Assembly: GCA_038496445.1 (NCBI GenBank)
Contig: JALMLS010000330.1
Span: 90,274 to 154,273 of the forward strand
Reading direction: 5' to 3'
Source: Trichosphaerium sp. ATCC 40318
Taxonomy: Eukaryota; Discosea; Flabellinia; Trichosidae
DNA: 64,000 bases
The stretch's first letter is position 1. Every line of letters starts with the position of its first letter. Below, piece by piece: positions 45,232-57,837 of this stretch. Under the pieces are notes generated by a model, which was given only the letters and a program-made list of their open reading frames with translations, was not told where the DNA came from and did no database searches. A program made the position numbers and the translations under genes.

Positions 45232-46232
45232 TCAGCATGTACCGGACTGACGATTGCAAACATTGCATTGGTTGAGACAAAGTTTGTTACAAGTAGCACC
45301 ATACAATCCTTGTTCACAGCTTGCACAAACACCAGTGCTCCTATTACAACCTGTACTAGTGCAGCCGTAAGAGCAAGCTTTGTTACAAGTAGCGCCATAC
45401 AGTCCTTGTTCACAACTTGCACAAACACCAGTGCTCCTATTACAACCTACATTAGTGCAGCCGTCAGAGCAAGCTTTGTTACAAGTAGCGCCATACAATC
45501 CTTGTTCACAGCTTACACAAACACCAGTGATCCTATCACAACCTGCATTAGTGCAGCCACCAGAGCAAGCTTTGTTACATGTGGGACCATACAAGCCCGT
45601 TACACAATTGTTACATAGTCCATTGTGTTGAGTGCAATTATTTAGGCAACCTTTGGCACAAATCTTGTCGCACTGCGGTCCATAATAACCATCAAGGCAA
45701 CCTGAGCAAATACCATGTGTACAACCACTACGGCAAACTAAAACGGAAGTTAGAAGTGCTCGATTACATTTCATAAAAAAAGTGCAAAAAACTCCGTGGT
45801 GAGTCTATTTTGTGACTTTAGTCACCATTCTCTAAACGGCTTCCCTTCGGGAAGGGAACTAACAAGTTCATTGTGTTTTGTTTTTATACGCTGTAGTATA
45901 CGTACAAAGAGAGCAATTGCTTTTTACTCTAGCGAGTACGTGAAAGCGGGAAACCCAATTATGTAGAACTTTGTTAAAAAAAAGTCGAAAATTCGGCACA
46001 CTAATTATCCTATATTATGCCATAGGAACTATTTAGAAAGCCCCCCCTTTCAGGGGGGGTTTGGGGGGGCAGAGCCTAGCGGCGACTGAGCGCCATAACC
46101 CAGTTGTCTCCCTTTGTGGCGAACAGTTCAACATTACTTTGACATTTTTTCGACTTTTTTTTCGACATTTTAGTACACACCGTGAAAGCTAGATATACAA
46201 GCAAAGAGTAATGCGAGAGCTAAGAGTTTCAT
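45232..46232 (-). CDS. Secreted EGF-like cysteine-rich repeat protein
   Basis: Exon 1 (46181-46232) encodes a signal peptide (MKLLALALLFACISS). A 443-nt intron (45738-46180) then joins in phase to exon 2 (45232-45737). Exon 2 has a first diverged module (CRSGCTHGICSGCLDGYYG) and four near-identical modules of about 33 residues of the multiple-EGF/laminin type (CEQGLYGATCNKAC, GCTxxGCNRSTGVC). An ATG inside the intron (45774) could give a shorter ORF without a signal peptide, but the good acceptor TTTTAG after it argues against this. Probable role: extracellular adhesion or binding. The modules are similar enough to suggest unequal crossing-over. Confidence 0.78.
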
Positions 46233-46410
46233 AACGACGCGCTTCGTTGTTTGATTTGTGCAATACAAAAGTTTGTAGTTATTATGTCCAATCTGTTTTC
46301 AGCGTACAGTCCACAATAGTCAAGAAGTTGTTTTTCTGAACTAATCAGTAAGCCTTGCAGCAAGTTTATAGGGAGTGTAGACGCATTACAGTATACGTGT
46401 TTAAGCTCCT

Positions 46411-49400
46411 ATGAACGTTTTAGAGTCAATTGAAGCGTCATGGAAAATACACGTTGTATTATTGCCTGTTGGGCCTGTTTCTAAGGAAAAAGTGCTTCAA
46501 TACAGGTCGTGGCTAAAACCACACACGAGAATACCATTAAGAGAGCAAGCTGTTGACAAAAAATCACAAAAGAGTACGAGAGTTCCGCGTACACGCCGTA
46601 AATAACTGAAATACTCCAGGTCTGTTATCACACCGTAATTTTGCTGAAGATCGTATAATATTGGATCTAGTCACAACAGAAGACGCATACAATGACTGGG
46701 AGAACATTCATAGCCATAGAAAAATATTTGGGGTAACGTAAAAATACTTGAGTCAAAATACAATAATAGCATAATGACACCCATTAAAACCATAAAACCA
46801 CGCGTCAAGGTAACGTTTTTTAGGTTATTGGTCTTGTAGAGTGTAAACATTTTCCAGACCTTGAAAACGCCGTTAAACAATTCGATAAAGCTGTAGGACC
46901 TAAATCAAGCTATGCTGTGCGTTAAAACAATTATCTGATAATATTAAACTAAAAATGTTGAAAGGACGTCGCTTCATCACAATGTTTCGCTCTTGAACCG
47001 CTTGCAAACCAAAAAGACCCTGCTAAGGACCACTTTTATTTGATACCAGATCAAGATCCAGCCCATCTTGCCTTTTACTTTGAGCATTTACTATCAGAGT
47101 TTGCGCAACGTATTTTAATGCAGCTGGAGGGGTGGGTACGCTAAAAAGATTGAACGAAAAAGCAGGATTGGGCTTTTATTTTTTGAAACAAAACAGCTTG
47201 CTTAGATTATGCTTTTCCTCTTTGTGATGTTACGTTAACTTGTTTTTTGTAGGCATGCTCAAAAAGTCCTCCTTACAGGCTAACAACTATTCTCGATGAT
47301 CCTGGAGAGGAAAGGAAAAAAGTGATTGCCGCACGTTGGACAAAGTGTCAAGGTAATTTTTTTTGACATTGCCCAGATAGAAAACACTTTTTACTTGGAT
47401 CTAATTAACTTTGTATTGTATTTTGTAACCTGATTATATATAGGCGACATTTGTTTACTTGCTGGTTCTCCGAAGGATGCTCTTATTTATTTTGATAGTG
47501 CTATTGATGGTAAAGTTTTAATTGTTTGCTTCTTTTTTTTGGTGATATAATTTTGACAATTGTTTAGCTTGTAAATCTAATTCGGATTTTGTTTGGTCTG
47601 CGGCTGCACAAGAAGGATACGCAGCAGCTATGTTACGTGTACAGGTATGTATTATTCCAGTCAAAGATTGTGTTTAATGGCACTCTACAGGAAATGGAAG
47701 ACAACAGCGAGTTTGCAAGCAACAAAATTGTAGTTTTACTTCAAGATGCTATTCTGGTACGAAATTGGTTTTATACTATAATTTAACGCTCTTAAAGCTG
47801 TACGAACGTAGTGGAGCAGTCATTCTTCACATAGAGGCTTCATTAAAGCTTGCTCGATATTACATTTCACTAGGTACAGCCATAGTAGTTTTTCCAAAAA
47901 ATCCAAACTTCTTTGTTAACATCACCTCTGAACAACTTAATAAAGACTTACATATGTGACTATAGGAATGCATTTGGAAGCATCTGATATTATACTACAG
48001 ACAACAGGCATAATAGAGTCTCTAGGCGCTCAAGAACAGGTTCTAAAAGATAATTTTGAGACATTCTTAGCTTATCTTTTATTAGATACTTCTAAGTAGT
48101 GCTATTGCATTACTTTATTCAAAAATGGGTTATAAAAGAAAGTATGCTTATTTTATGTTACAAACAGCAGTAAAGTGCAAAGGATTGATGCTTCCGACTA
48201 AGACTGTACGCAATGATTCATGTTTTCTTGTATTCTTCTTGGAAACTTATTGATCCATTAGGAATACTTACTGCGCGCTATTGCGCCACATTATGACCTT
48301 GATATAGATGGTACTATGAAGAAACCTTCCGTAGACGATACACCGCAGGATACATCTCTTAGTGGATCACAAATGACTAGAAAACAGCGTTTATTAGAGC
48401 GTGGAAGTGTTTGGCGTCATATTCATGAAGCTTTATTGCAACTATTAATCAAGGTTGCTATAGAAAGAGAAGGTAATATATCTATGCTGTTTAATGTCTT
48501 TAGCCTTTCTTTGGTTATAAGCCCTCGGTTCTTTGTTGACACGGCGTATTTTAGATTTGAAAATGGCTAAACTCTATCGAATGAGATACTTTCAGATTAT
48601 GGGACCAAACTCTTCTCATGATAAACAGGTTTCTATGAGAAGAGAGCTTGTAAAACTTACCAAACCTACTCCTTATGAAACACTTCCTGGTGAAGGTCTT
48701 GTAATCATTTCAAACGTTACAGCTCTTGGGTACGTTGACATCAATGAAGTTTTCTTCGAAGTTTTTTTAATTATATTTTTTGTGATTTATCTGACACGTG
48801 ATTTAATAAATTAGGCCGTCAGTAACACTTGAAGAAAAAGTGACAACTAATGGTGACGAACCAAGCATTTTTTTGTACAGACACAGACGCGCTCAAGCGC
48901 CAAAAGGTTTGTCTTGAAACATTGTACAAACAAGACTTGTTTAGCTAATTTTTTTGAAAATAGAAGAGGGTCCTAGGAAGGCATTGGTTGGTGAAACCAT
49001 CACATATGTTGTTACTGTACAGAATCCTTTTGTTCTTGCTTTTGATTTACATTCTATCGAATTATGTACGCCTTTATTTTTATGGTCTAGTTGATACAAC
49101 ATTTAATCTCATTCCTTTTACAGGTGGCCCTGGGTTATCATGTTTACCTCTTCTTGTTGCTGCTCTCAGAGAGAATGTTGTCACGGTATGCCCGATAGAT
49201 TGCTTTCTTAGTATTTATTTAACTTACACGGACACAGAAGCTTGAGTTCCAAGTAACACCTACAATGGCAGGAATGTTAAGACCTACATGTTTTAAGTTT
49301 AGAGCATTCAATTGTAACTTGATGCAAAGCATTGAAGAGTATTGTGCGTTCACACACTTCCTCTTACTTAACTAATTCGTTTATACCAACAGCCACAAGT

Positions 49401-51322
49401 GCTATCGAAGTCATTAGTGGTGTTCCTATTGTAAAACTTACACGTACACTTTCTGCAAGTCCTATAAGAACTCTTCGTGTTGGTGAAGTAAAATCCAGTG
49501 ATCTTAAGATTGAGAATGTAGGTGATGTATCTATTGATACTCTTGAAGTAGCTTTAGGTAAGCAGAGGTTTTATTGCGGTCATAGCATTTAAAAGTACGC
49601 TAACACTTTTGCTTTCATTAAGGTGAACCTCCAAGCCTTGAGTTTAAGTCATTGATGGCATATATTGAAAGTTGCCTTATTTCTGAAGAAGATACTGTAA
49701 GTTGGGATGAAGAAGCTTTACAAGAGCAATTACCTATAGCTCCTGGAGATAGTATTATATTACCTATAACTTTACGTGGTAATCAAAGAAAGTAAGGGTG
49801 TTAAAGATGAACAAAGCACTAGCGTTTTTTCCATTTTTTTATAACATGTTTTGACCTCCTGTAGTGAGCCTACGGGCTTGACGTTTAAGTTTGGTAATGA
49901 TGATTGTAAACAAATGCTCATTAAAAATGTTGCATATAATATTGGTGTTGATGCATCGCTCTATGTTAAGGTACAGATGCTTTTCGAGCAAAAATTCTTG
50001 TTTCTTCTTTTTTCTGTATTTTTGTTTGTCTAATTTTCGTTTGTAGTCTCTTGAAGTAACCCCTTGTGCGATATCACATCTGAAAACACTAGAAAATTTT
50101 GTTCTTGGAGATAACAAACAAGCAGAGATTGGTGACATAACAAATGATACAGAATGTGATGAATCTTGGTGTACTGTTTCAATGACTATTGTTAATAATT
50201 CAAGAACAACTTACTATGTATCTTGGAAGACTGTTTGTTCTCAGAAAGAGGGTATACCGGACCAAGTAGCAATTGAACCTAGATCTGAAAGACGGTACGT
50301 TGAATTTTGCTTAATCTTTGAACAAACACGTGTACATACACGTGAAGTCGTGGAGGTCTTTTTTTTAAGTCTTTTTGTTTTTAGGATAGCTTTTCCATTG
50401 AAGAGGTTTTCTGTACCTAGAGAAGATGTACCTGAGCTTAAGGTTGCTGATATACGTCAAGCTATATCAACAGATAAGCCTTTAACACCTGAGATATTAT
50501 TTCCTCTTATAGAGATGGCTGCATATAAGCGTGCCTTTTTAAAGGCTGTTAATATTACTTGGTGTTCTGATACGGTACTAACCTGTTTTACGATTTTTGT
50601 TTTACTTGTGTTGGAGTGTTTGACTAACTATGATCTCTTTGTTCTTAGTCTAGGCTGAATTATGGTAAATTACAGCTAAGATACTTGCCATTCACCGAAG
50701 AGATGATTACTTATATGCGTGTACCGAAGTTGAACATTCGTGTTGGTATGAGAGCTGAAAAGTTTCTTTTTCCTTTGGTCTTTCTTTTATTTTTTTTATC
50801 TTATTTGTATTATTAGCTGCTTCGCCATCTGTGAATTTGAATGAGTTTTGGGAGGCAAAAGTTTCTATATTACCGAAAGGTATTAAACCGAAATATGTTG
50901 ATATATTTCCTTTCACTTGTTCAGGTAATGACTTTTTCCTTTTGACACATTGTGACACTTCAGTTTCTTTAATTTTTTTTTTGGTTTGACCTTCTTTCGA
51001 GTTTTGTTTTATGTAGTTTTCTTTGTTACTTTATTATTTTGTTAAATATGCTTAGGTGCATCTATTGAAAGAGTTTCAAAGAGTATGGGTCCTGTGAGTT
51101 GTCTACGAACAACAGATCATGTTGAAGTTTGGGGCGGAGAGGAAATTCCTTTTATATTCTCATTTCACAGAACGGTGCTGAGCGGTTTTTAAAACTAACC
51201 ATTTCTTACTTTTCTGAATTTAGGGAGAATATCAGCTTGCTATAAGATGCGTTGATGAAGACTCTCAAGAATTTTGGAGCTGGTCAAACAAGATTAAGGT
51301 TGTTGTTCCTGTAAAACGATAA
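46411..51322 (+). CDS. TRAPPC9: TRAPP II complex subunit TRAPPC9/Trs120
   Basis: Large tethering-complex subunit acting at the Golgi/recycling step with Rab11/Ypt31. It has over 25 exons. The N-terminal family motif is IHVVLLPVGPVSKEKVLQYR...TRIPLREQ. In the middle, SPPYRLTTILDD and KCQGDICLLAGSPKDALIYF...SDFVWSAAAQEGYAAAML are the TRAPPC9 block (K-x-x-GDLCLLAGS). Beta-rich C-terminal parts follow (DTLEVAL, TGLTFKFGNDDCKQMLI, YYVSWKTVCSQKEG, IRCVDEDSQEFWSW), ending VPVKR and TAA at 51322. Length and domain flow fit the family. Confidence 0.82.
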
Positions 51323-51427
51323 ACAAATAATAACGATGGTTTTTGACAACCCAACAGAAAATGTAATGGTTTTACCCAGTAATAAAATGATTAATGTAAG
51401 TTACTGAGTTTATTTGAATTAGACTGC

Positions 51428-52738
51428 TTAGATATAAGTTGACTTGTATTTACCTCTAAGGACAGTTGAAGTTGCAATTGTTTTACCATCAGACAACAGT
51501 TGTTTGATAACATCTCGAGCATCTTTGCTGCTTACATCAAGTATTGTACTTTCTTCCGTTCTAGCAAATACTTGAACGCTATACATATGTGTATCAGGGA
51601 AACCTGGGCACATGCCTTGATATCTGTTTAACGAACAAAATGAGCAATTATTAATAAACCACAAAAACAGTAAAAATGTAAACATCAATTCACGTGCCTG
51701 TTCGTTCCATGTGAATTTTGAAGTTCCTTAGATCCTGAAGGCATGTTGTATTCACTGGCATTTGAAGGTAATCCCGTATCAAAACTTGGAATGTCTACAA
51801 CAAGCCACTGTATTAAATCAAGAAGAGAAGGCTATATAGACAGAAATTAGGAAATTGTTTGAAGATCCATTACAGAAAAGGAGAGCTTAAGGGCCAAAAA
51901 CAAAAGTGATTTTGTGATAAAAATTGGCAAAAAAGACCTTTTTTGGAGTTTTTTTGCGATTTCTAAGAATCTCCATCTTTCTCCACCTTATCACTGCTGC
52001 TGACGCATTTATATCACATGGCGGCCATGTGACAAAAGTATGGGCACCGTAGGATGCCGTAGTAAAATTGTTAAAATTTCAGCAACACTTTTCTGGTTTA
52101 CATGCAGATTTGAACTAACACCCATCCGCATGTAAACCAATAAGTGCGATGTCTGGTGTAAACGATCAACAATTTAAATTTTTTGATTTTTTGCTCAGAG
52201 TGCAACCTTCCCTTAAGATTTTGCACATATTGAATCGTACAATAATAGCATCTGGATCATGGACAAGTAGTACATAGCTCTTTACAGGCTGAAAAAGCTC
52301 TTCCCATTGAACTGGAAACTAAAAGTATAGCGTTAGAAAAGATGTTTAGGTTTGAACTTCAAAGTTGTGATAACTTTTTTTTTCGGAACATTTTGAAAAT
52401 AAGGCACCTTCGTGTAGTTTTGAGAAAAAAAAGTAGATATCTAGGCATCTAGATATTTTCGCGGATAAAAAAAATCCAGATAATCACAACCTAGATTTCT
52501 TTTTTGTATTGCTTTGTTTTTTAACTTACTGATGGCTCTATTGTACTTCTATTGCTATGAAGGCACCCATACATTCTAGGTATTACACCACCTGAAGAAA
52601 ACGCTGGAGAGAAAAGCTTGAAGGACGATTGACCTGAAACAAAGCAAATACAAAATAGAACGATCTGGAGTACAGTAAATAAACGCTACAAGTGATGAAA
52701 AGTAACTTACATATATCGCTGTTGTGTTCATGACAGTA
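51428..52738 (-). CDS. PEBP-family protein (phosphatidylethanolamine-binding-like), 5' end uncertain
   Basis: Exons encode SFKLFSPAFSSGGVIPRMYG, EELFQPVKSYVLLVHDPDAI, LIQWLVVDIPSFDTGLPSNA and RYQGMCPGFPDTHMYSVQVF, matching the PEBP/YbhB ligand-pocket motifs DPDAP, HWLVxxIP and GPxPPxxxHxY. The intron at 51624-51697 is GC-AG. The intron at 51832-52240 is unusually long (409 nt) and holds hairpins. The 5' end is open: an ATG at 52738 does not join in phase to the first clear exon. The in-phase frame there (ALFYTLYCHEHNSDI) is hydrophobic and could be part of a signal peptide. A MITE lies just upstream. Confidence 0.7.
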
Positions 52739-52821
52739 AAGTGTATAAAATAGGGCTACAGACTTATGTTGAACACGAATTTCGAGAATTTAGAAAAAGA
52801 GACTTCTCACGTGATTTAATA

Positions 52822-52969
52822 TTGTCCGTTTCAGTCAACTAGTTATTTCGTCATTTATTTCTCGTAAAAAGTGCTCCATCCAATGGATACTACAACACAA
52901 ATAAAGTGCTTCCAGAGCGAAAAATATCTGGCGAAATAACTAGTTGACTAACTTGACTGAAACGGACAA
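52822..52969. mobile_element. MITE-like element with TA target duplication
   Basis: 148 bp with terminal inverted repeats starting TTGTCCGTTTCAGTCAA and ending in its complement, continuing inward to AACTAGTTATTTCG. The right arm carries a small internal insertion relative to the left. The element is flanked by TA on both sides, as for Tc1/mariner-type elements. No ORF inside. It lies in the spacer upstream of the PEBP-like gene. Confidence 0.75.
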
Positions 52970-53513
52970 TACAATTTAGTGTCCTTGTACTAGCAAATGC
53001 CCCGCAACAAGCAATAATTCGCCCTACACTTGATATCCCTTTCACACGAATTCGCGAAAGTAGCGCTAGTGTAATTACACTGTGCCATTTTATCTGCTAG
53101 GGTTGTAGCATATTGTTTAACCATTAAAAGTACCAGTACTTATGCTAAGGTGCACATAGCAAAGAGAACGAATGTCAACTTCAGGACGAATTACGTATTC
53201 GCTGGCTTTGGAATCAAACAGCAACCAGCAATAATAGTGAACTAACATACGTCAATCTTTGCCGGTCTTTGCAATGTTTGTGGAGAAAATACAGCTCCGT
53301 AGTATCTTCAATAGTCCATAGAAATGATCTACGCGACAAGAAGTGTGTTACTAATACGACATAGCGATTTCTCACAGACATACATGTCTTTTCTATAGCG
53401 TGGCTTAAGACTTTGAAAGGCACTTAGTAGGTTATGAAATCAGAACAGTACATCGGTACGCTTTATTACATCGATTTTGTTTTTTTTTTTTTTTTTTTTT
53501 TTTTTTCTCTTCA
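52970..53513. other. Intergenic with T27 tract
   Basis: About 540 bp. An open frame on the minus strand (53214-53423) lacks an ATG start and any motif. A run of 27 T (53480-53506), meaning poly-A on the coding strand, lies 7 bp past the stop of the oligopeptidase B gene. Confidence 0.45.
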
Positions 53514-56500
53514 TCACGTGTTACATAATATTTGCAAAACTACAAAAGTATACTCAAAGGCTAATTCAAACAAATGCTCATAACGTCCTGCAGCACCCAA
53601 ATGACCTTGATTCATATTCATCTTTAGCAACACAAGGCTTCCCTTATTAACTGATCGAAGCTTTGCTGTGTATTTAGCTGCTTCCCAGTATTGAACACGA
53701 GTGTCATTAATACCTGAAAAAGAATAAGGGCGAGAAACAGAAGAAGAAAAAAGTCAAAACGAAAAAAAAGAAAAAAAGACAGCACATGAATTTCAAAGCA
53801 GATGGCCAAACTCCCATTGGATTTACATGGGATGTTGATCATATTATACGAAACTAGGGGTTGGCGTAAAAACAACACAAAAGTTGTCGTTTTATCAGGT
53901 CGTAGTAGTAATAGAACTCCTTCGGGGTTCAAAGTGAAGAAAAAAAACACATGTTGTTCATGATTTTAAACAAATCAATATAACCAATCACGTGGTTGAT
54001 AGTAATGAATAATAAATGCTTACCGGCAGTAATAAGAATATTAGGATATTTCAACGGACGTATATTATCATATGGAGAATACGTCATAAGGTATGAAAAA
54101 ACTTCGGGGTCATAAGGATTTCCCCATTCTTCGTGTCTTGAAGAAAAAAAAAGTTAACTCCGGAAGCTAAAGGTTTTAAGATCGTTGACAAACAAAGCGT
54201 ACTCGATAACAGTCAGAGGCAATGATTGGTCCAACATGGAATTTACAATATCTACAAATGGTACCTAGTCATAAAGCGTTAGTTGTTGTTGACGTAGGAG
54301 GTTGACAAAGAGTAAATAGACATTTGAAAAAAAAAATCTAAAATAAGGCGTACATCTAGTATCGCTGCTTTATACAAATGCGGTACCGTATTAATAACAG
54401 CACCCACTAAAAGACCACCTGCAGAAGCCCCTTTAATTGCCAAGCGATCTGATCGTGTGTACTTCTAAATAAAAGTCAAAACGTCAGAACGAAAAAGAAA
54501 CCCAATAAAAAAACATTGTTCTCTTTTTTTTTTGATGTTGCGCATGCATCACGTGGAACCAATTACGTAAAATCAATGTTCGTCATGTTTTAAGACGCTA
54601 TTTTACTTTTCAAAAACGTTGTGCGTACCTGAGCAATAAGGAACTCTGTTACAGATATGAAATCTTTAAAAGTGTTTTCCTTTTGCCTATACTTGCCATT
54701 CTCGTACCAAGAACGACCAAGCATACCTCCACCCCGAACATGAGCAATAGCGAACACAATACCTCGATCAAGTAGGGATAAACGTGATGTTGAAAAAGAA
54801 GGATCTATAGTGAGACCATAAGATCCATAACCATACAAATACCTGTAAATGAAAGTCAACACAAAGAGAAGAAAAAAAAACTACAAAACTACTTTGCGTT
54901 GAGGTCAACCGAAACAAATAAAACAGTCCTGCCATAGGCTAGCGATAAAAAATACTAATAATTGGAGGTATTAAAAGAAAAGTGTCAACACAGTCTTGGT
55001 AATCTGTGAATGAAACATTCAATGAAAAAAAAATGCTCTCTAAAATGCATTTTGTTAGTTAGTTCGTACATTGGGTTAGATCCATCAAATTTAAATAGAT
55101 CTTTACGATAAACTAGACTAATAGGTACAGAAACACCATCATGACCATTAGCAAAAACGCGTTCAGATCTATAAAGAGAAGAATCATAGCTAGGAACCTA
55201 TAAAAAAACGTGATGAGTTTTTTGGAGGAAGAAAAGAAAAAAATGAGAATCAAGTTTTTACCTGTTTTTGTTTTCTCAAGATTTTCTTCCTTGTTATAAC
55301 ATCATAATCGTATATAGATGCAGGCGTTGTAAAAGAAGAGTAAGAAAATCGGAAAACATGATTAGCATATTCCTCATTAAGTGCAGTATTCATTGTGTAT
55401 CCAGGCTCATCAAATTGCATGTAATGATCTTCTCCATTTGGACGCCAAACACGTGCTCTTGTTTTACCATTTGTGCGCTCCCATATCTATAAAACAAATC
55501 AGTAAACATATTTGAAGCGTTTTAGTTGATACTAACCACTAGAAAGTCCTTGAAAGTATCAACATGAATTAATTTAACATCAGGTGAATACGGGAAAACA
55601 GCCCTCCAATTTTCTTGTCGTGTTGTATCAGCATTCTAACAACAGATCAGCTTGTGTCAAGATTATAGTAGCAAAACATTCTTTTCTTGTAAACAAACAA
55701 TACAATAAAAATAAAAATAAAAAGGACAAGAGAGGCCCTTCATGAAGACTTAAGTAAACCAAAATAAAAGTTGCTATTTTTGGAACACAAAAAATTCCCT
55801 CAACTAACCTCGTCTACAACCATGAGTTTAAAGTTTTTAGCGCCATCTTGGTTTGTTAATATATAAAAATTTGTATCTTGATGATACACATAGTACTAAA
55901 GAAGAAAACATAAGCATCAACAACAAGCTTTAAAAAAAATGCGATAAAAAACACATTTCATAAATAAATAAAACTAAAACTTACTTCTACGTCTTGTGCA
56001 CGAGGCAAGAATAGCTGTGGACGAGAATTAGGCATATCTGCGCGTATAAAATGTACTTCAGAAGTAACTGCGCTCTCAGAGATAAGAAATAAAAATTTCC
56101 TGTCCATAGACTTTTCTAAATAAACATGGAACTTCTGGTCGAGTTCTAAGAAAGAAAGAAAAAAAAAGTTAGCATCCAAAAAAAAAATCCAAAAAAAATT
56201 TGAAGATTACTCACCATGTATTAATAATTCATCTCTTTTTGTATCCAAAAAGTGTTTATATACTTTATATGGTCTTTGTGATTCATCACGAACTAAAGAA
56301 AAAATAAGGTAAACAAGAGAAACAACACGGAAAAATAATTTAATTTTTCCATATTTTGATGTAAACAATCCGACTTTTTTCTTACTTGTATAAAAGACAG
56401 TCTTATTATCATTCGCCCATTGCAAACTCTCTGTATTTTTTATATAATTCTCTGATAGCTCACCAGTATTTAGGTTTTTAAAATACGTTGTGTATTGTTC

Positions 56501-57397
56501 ATCGCCTGGGCAAGCAAGTAAGTGAATAGCACTTGTGAATAAAAAAAATAATGATGAACAGCACTTGCCTTCAAAATCAACAGAAAATGCCAGCATCGCA
56601 TGACTCGGACTTATTTCATAAATACCAAGTCGACAGTATTCTCGACCTTCAGCCAAGCCATTATAATCAAGTAAAACCTTGAGTGAAGTATCAGTAACAT
56701 GAAAAATCTATCGAAAACTTTTCGTAAGAATGTTAGGGTTTTTTTAATTACTTCTTCAACTGCATTGTTCATATCTTCCTCTTTTTCAGCTCTTTTTCTA
56801 CAATAAATCTTGCATTCTTCTCTATGCTTTCCACGATCTTTAATAAACGACTTGAGACTAAACAAAAAAGCGATAGGTTAGAGAAAACATTTTGGGACAA
56901 AAAAGTGACGAAAAAGTAAAACAAAAGACAACTTTCTCCAACGGTTTAACGTTATCATTTCATCTTTATAATAAAGTCAACGTACTAATAGAAGTATGGT
57001 CCGCATTTATAAGGTAACGACATATCCGTTACTAAACGGCGTTAAGAAATAAAACTAAAATCTTCAAATATTACCTGAAGCCCTACCAAGCATTTCTGAG
57101 TATAGAGTCTTTTGCATTTCTTGCGTTGGCCTCATCTTTTCTATAACAGAAAAGGAAATAAGTTTTTTTGAGGAACGAACTCAACAATAAAGTTTTAAAT
57201 GCGTTTAAAAGCGTTCAAAAGCGTTTATATTTTAAAACAAACAGTTAACGTACCATTTGTGTATGCATTCTCCGCTTCTAAGTAATCCCTAACGCAAGGG
57301 TCGTGCTTTCCACGTAACCAAAAGTAATCATCGTGAAGCCTGTGGTTGTGTATTTCTGTTACATGTAGTGATTTAGCTGCTATTGGCTCCCTCGCTG
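53514..57397 (-). CDS. Oligopeptidase B (S9A prolyl oligopeptidase family)
   Basis: Serine peptidase cutting after basic residues in short peptides. More than 15 exons. The N-terminal propeller begins [14 protein letters not shown] and [12 protein letters not shown]; later blades include [20 protein letters not shown]. The catalytic domain has [55 protein letters not shown] (nucleophile Ser in GASAGG), [14 protein letters not shown] (Asp) and [14 protein letters not shown] (His). The complete triad suggests an active cytosolic enzyme. The first coding exon upstream of 57397 is not resolved, because a stop precedes the open frame. Confidence 0.86.
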
Positions 57398-57837
57398 TGC
57401 GCCCTATTTCGTGTCAGTTTTTCTCGTCGTGTATTCGATCAGAGCATCGAAAAACATTCGATATCGTTATAACGTGACGCATTAAATCATTAGGGCGTAA
57501 TTAAACGTTCTGGTTAACGTTTAGCACTTGCGCTACGCAGAAACGCTGGGTAGCTAGCAGAGGGTTTTACATACCAGCCGTGGGCGCGTAGCGAGATGGA
57601 TTAGAGCTCTTGCGACGAGAAATCTTTTGCGTTGCCAATTATTCCGTTTTATATGTTGTCGCTGTAGCGTTAGAATTTTCCGTTGCTTTGCGGGGCACCT
57701 ACAAGAGAACAAGCATTATAAAGCCGGAGAAAATTAGTACGACTTCGTCAATGCTAAGTCAAACAAACGGGGAATTTGCTAAATTAGTTTTCTTTTAGTT
57801 GTTAGCTATGATCAATACCATAAACTAAACAATAACA
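57398..57837. promoter_or_regulatory. Divergent intergenic region
   Basis: About 440 bp between the 5' parts of the oligopeptidase B gene (minus) and the RasGEF gene (plus). It may contain an unresolved first exon of the peptidase. No repeat or RNA gene seen. Confidence 0.35.

Noticed and set aside
45205-45631. Plus-strand ORFs opposite the EGF-like gene
   Set aside because: Antisense shadows of the cysteine-rich repeats; periodicity comes from the real gene on the other strand.
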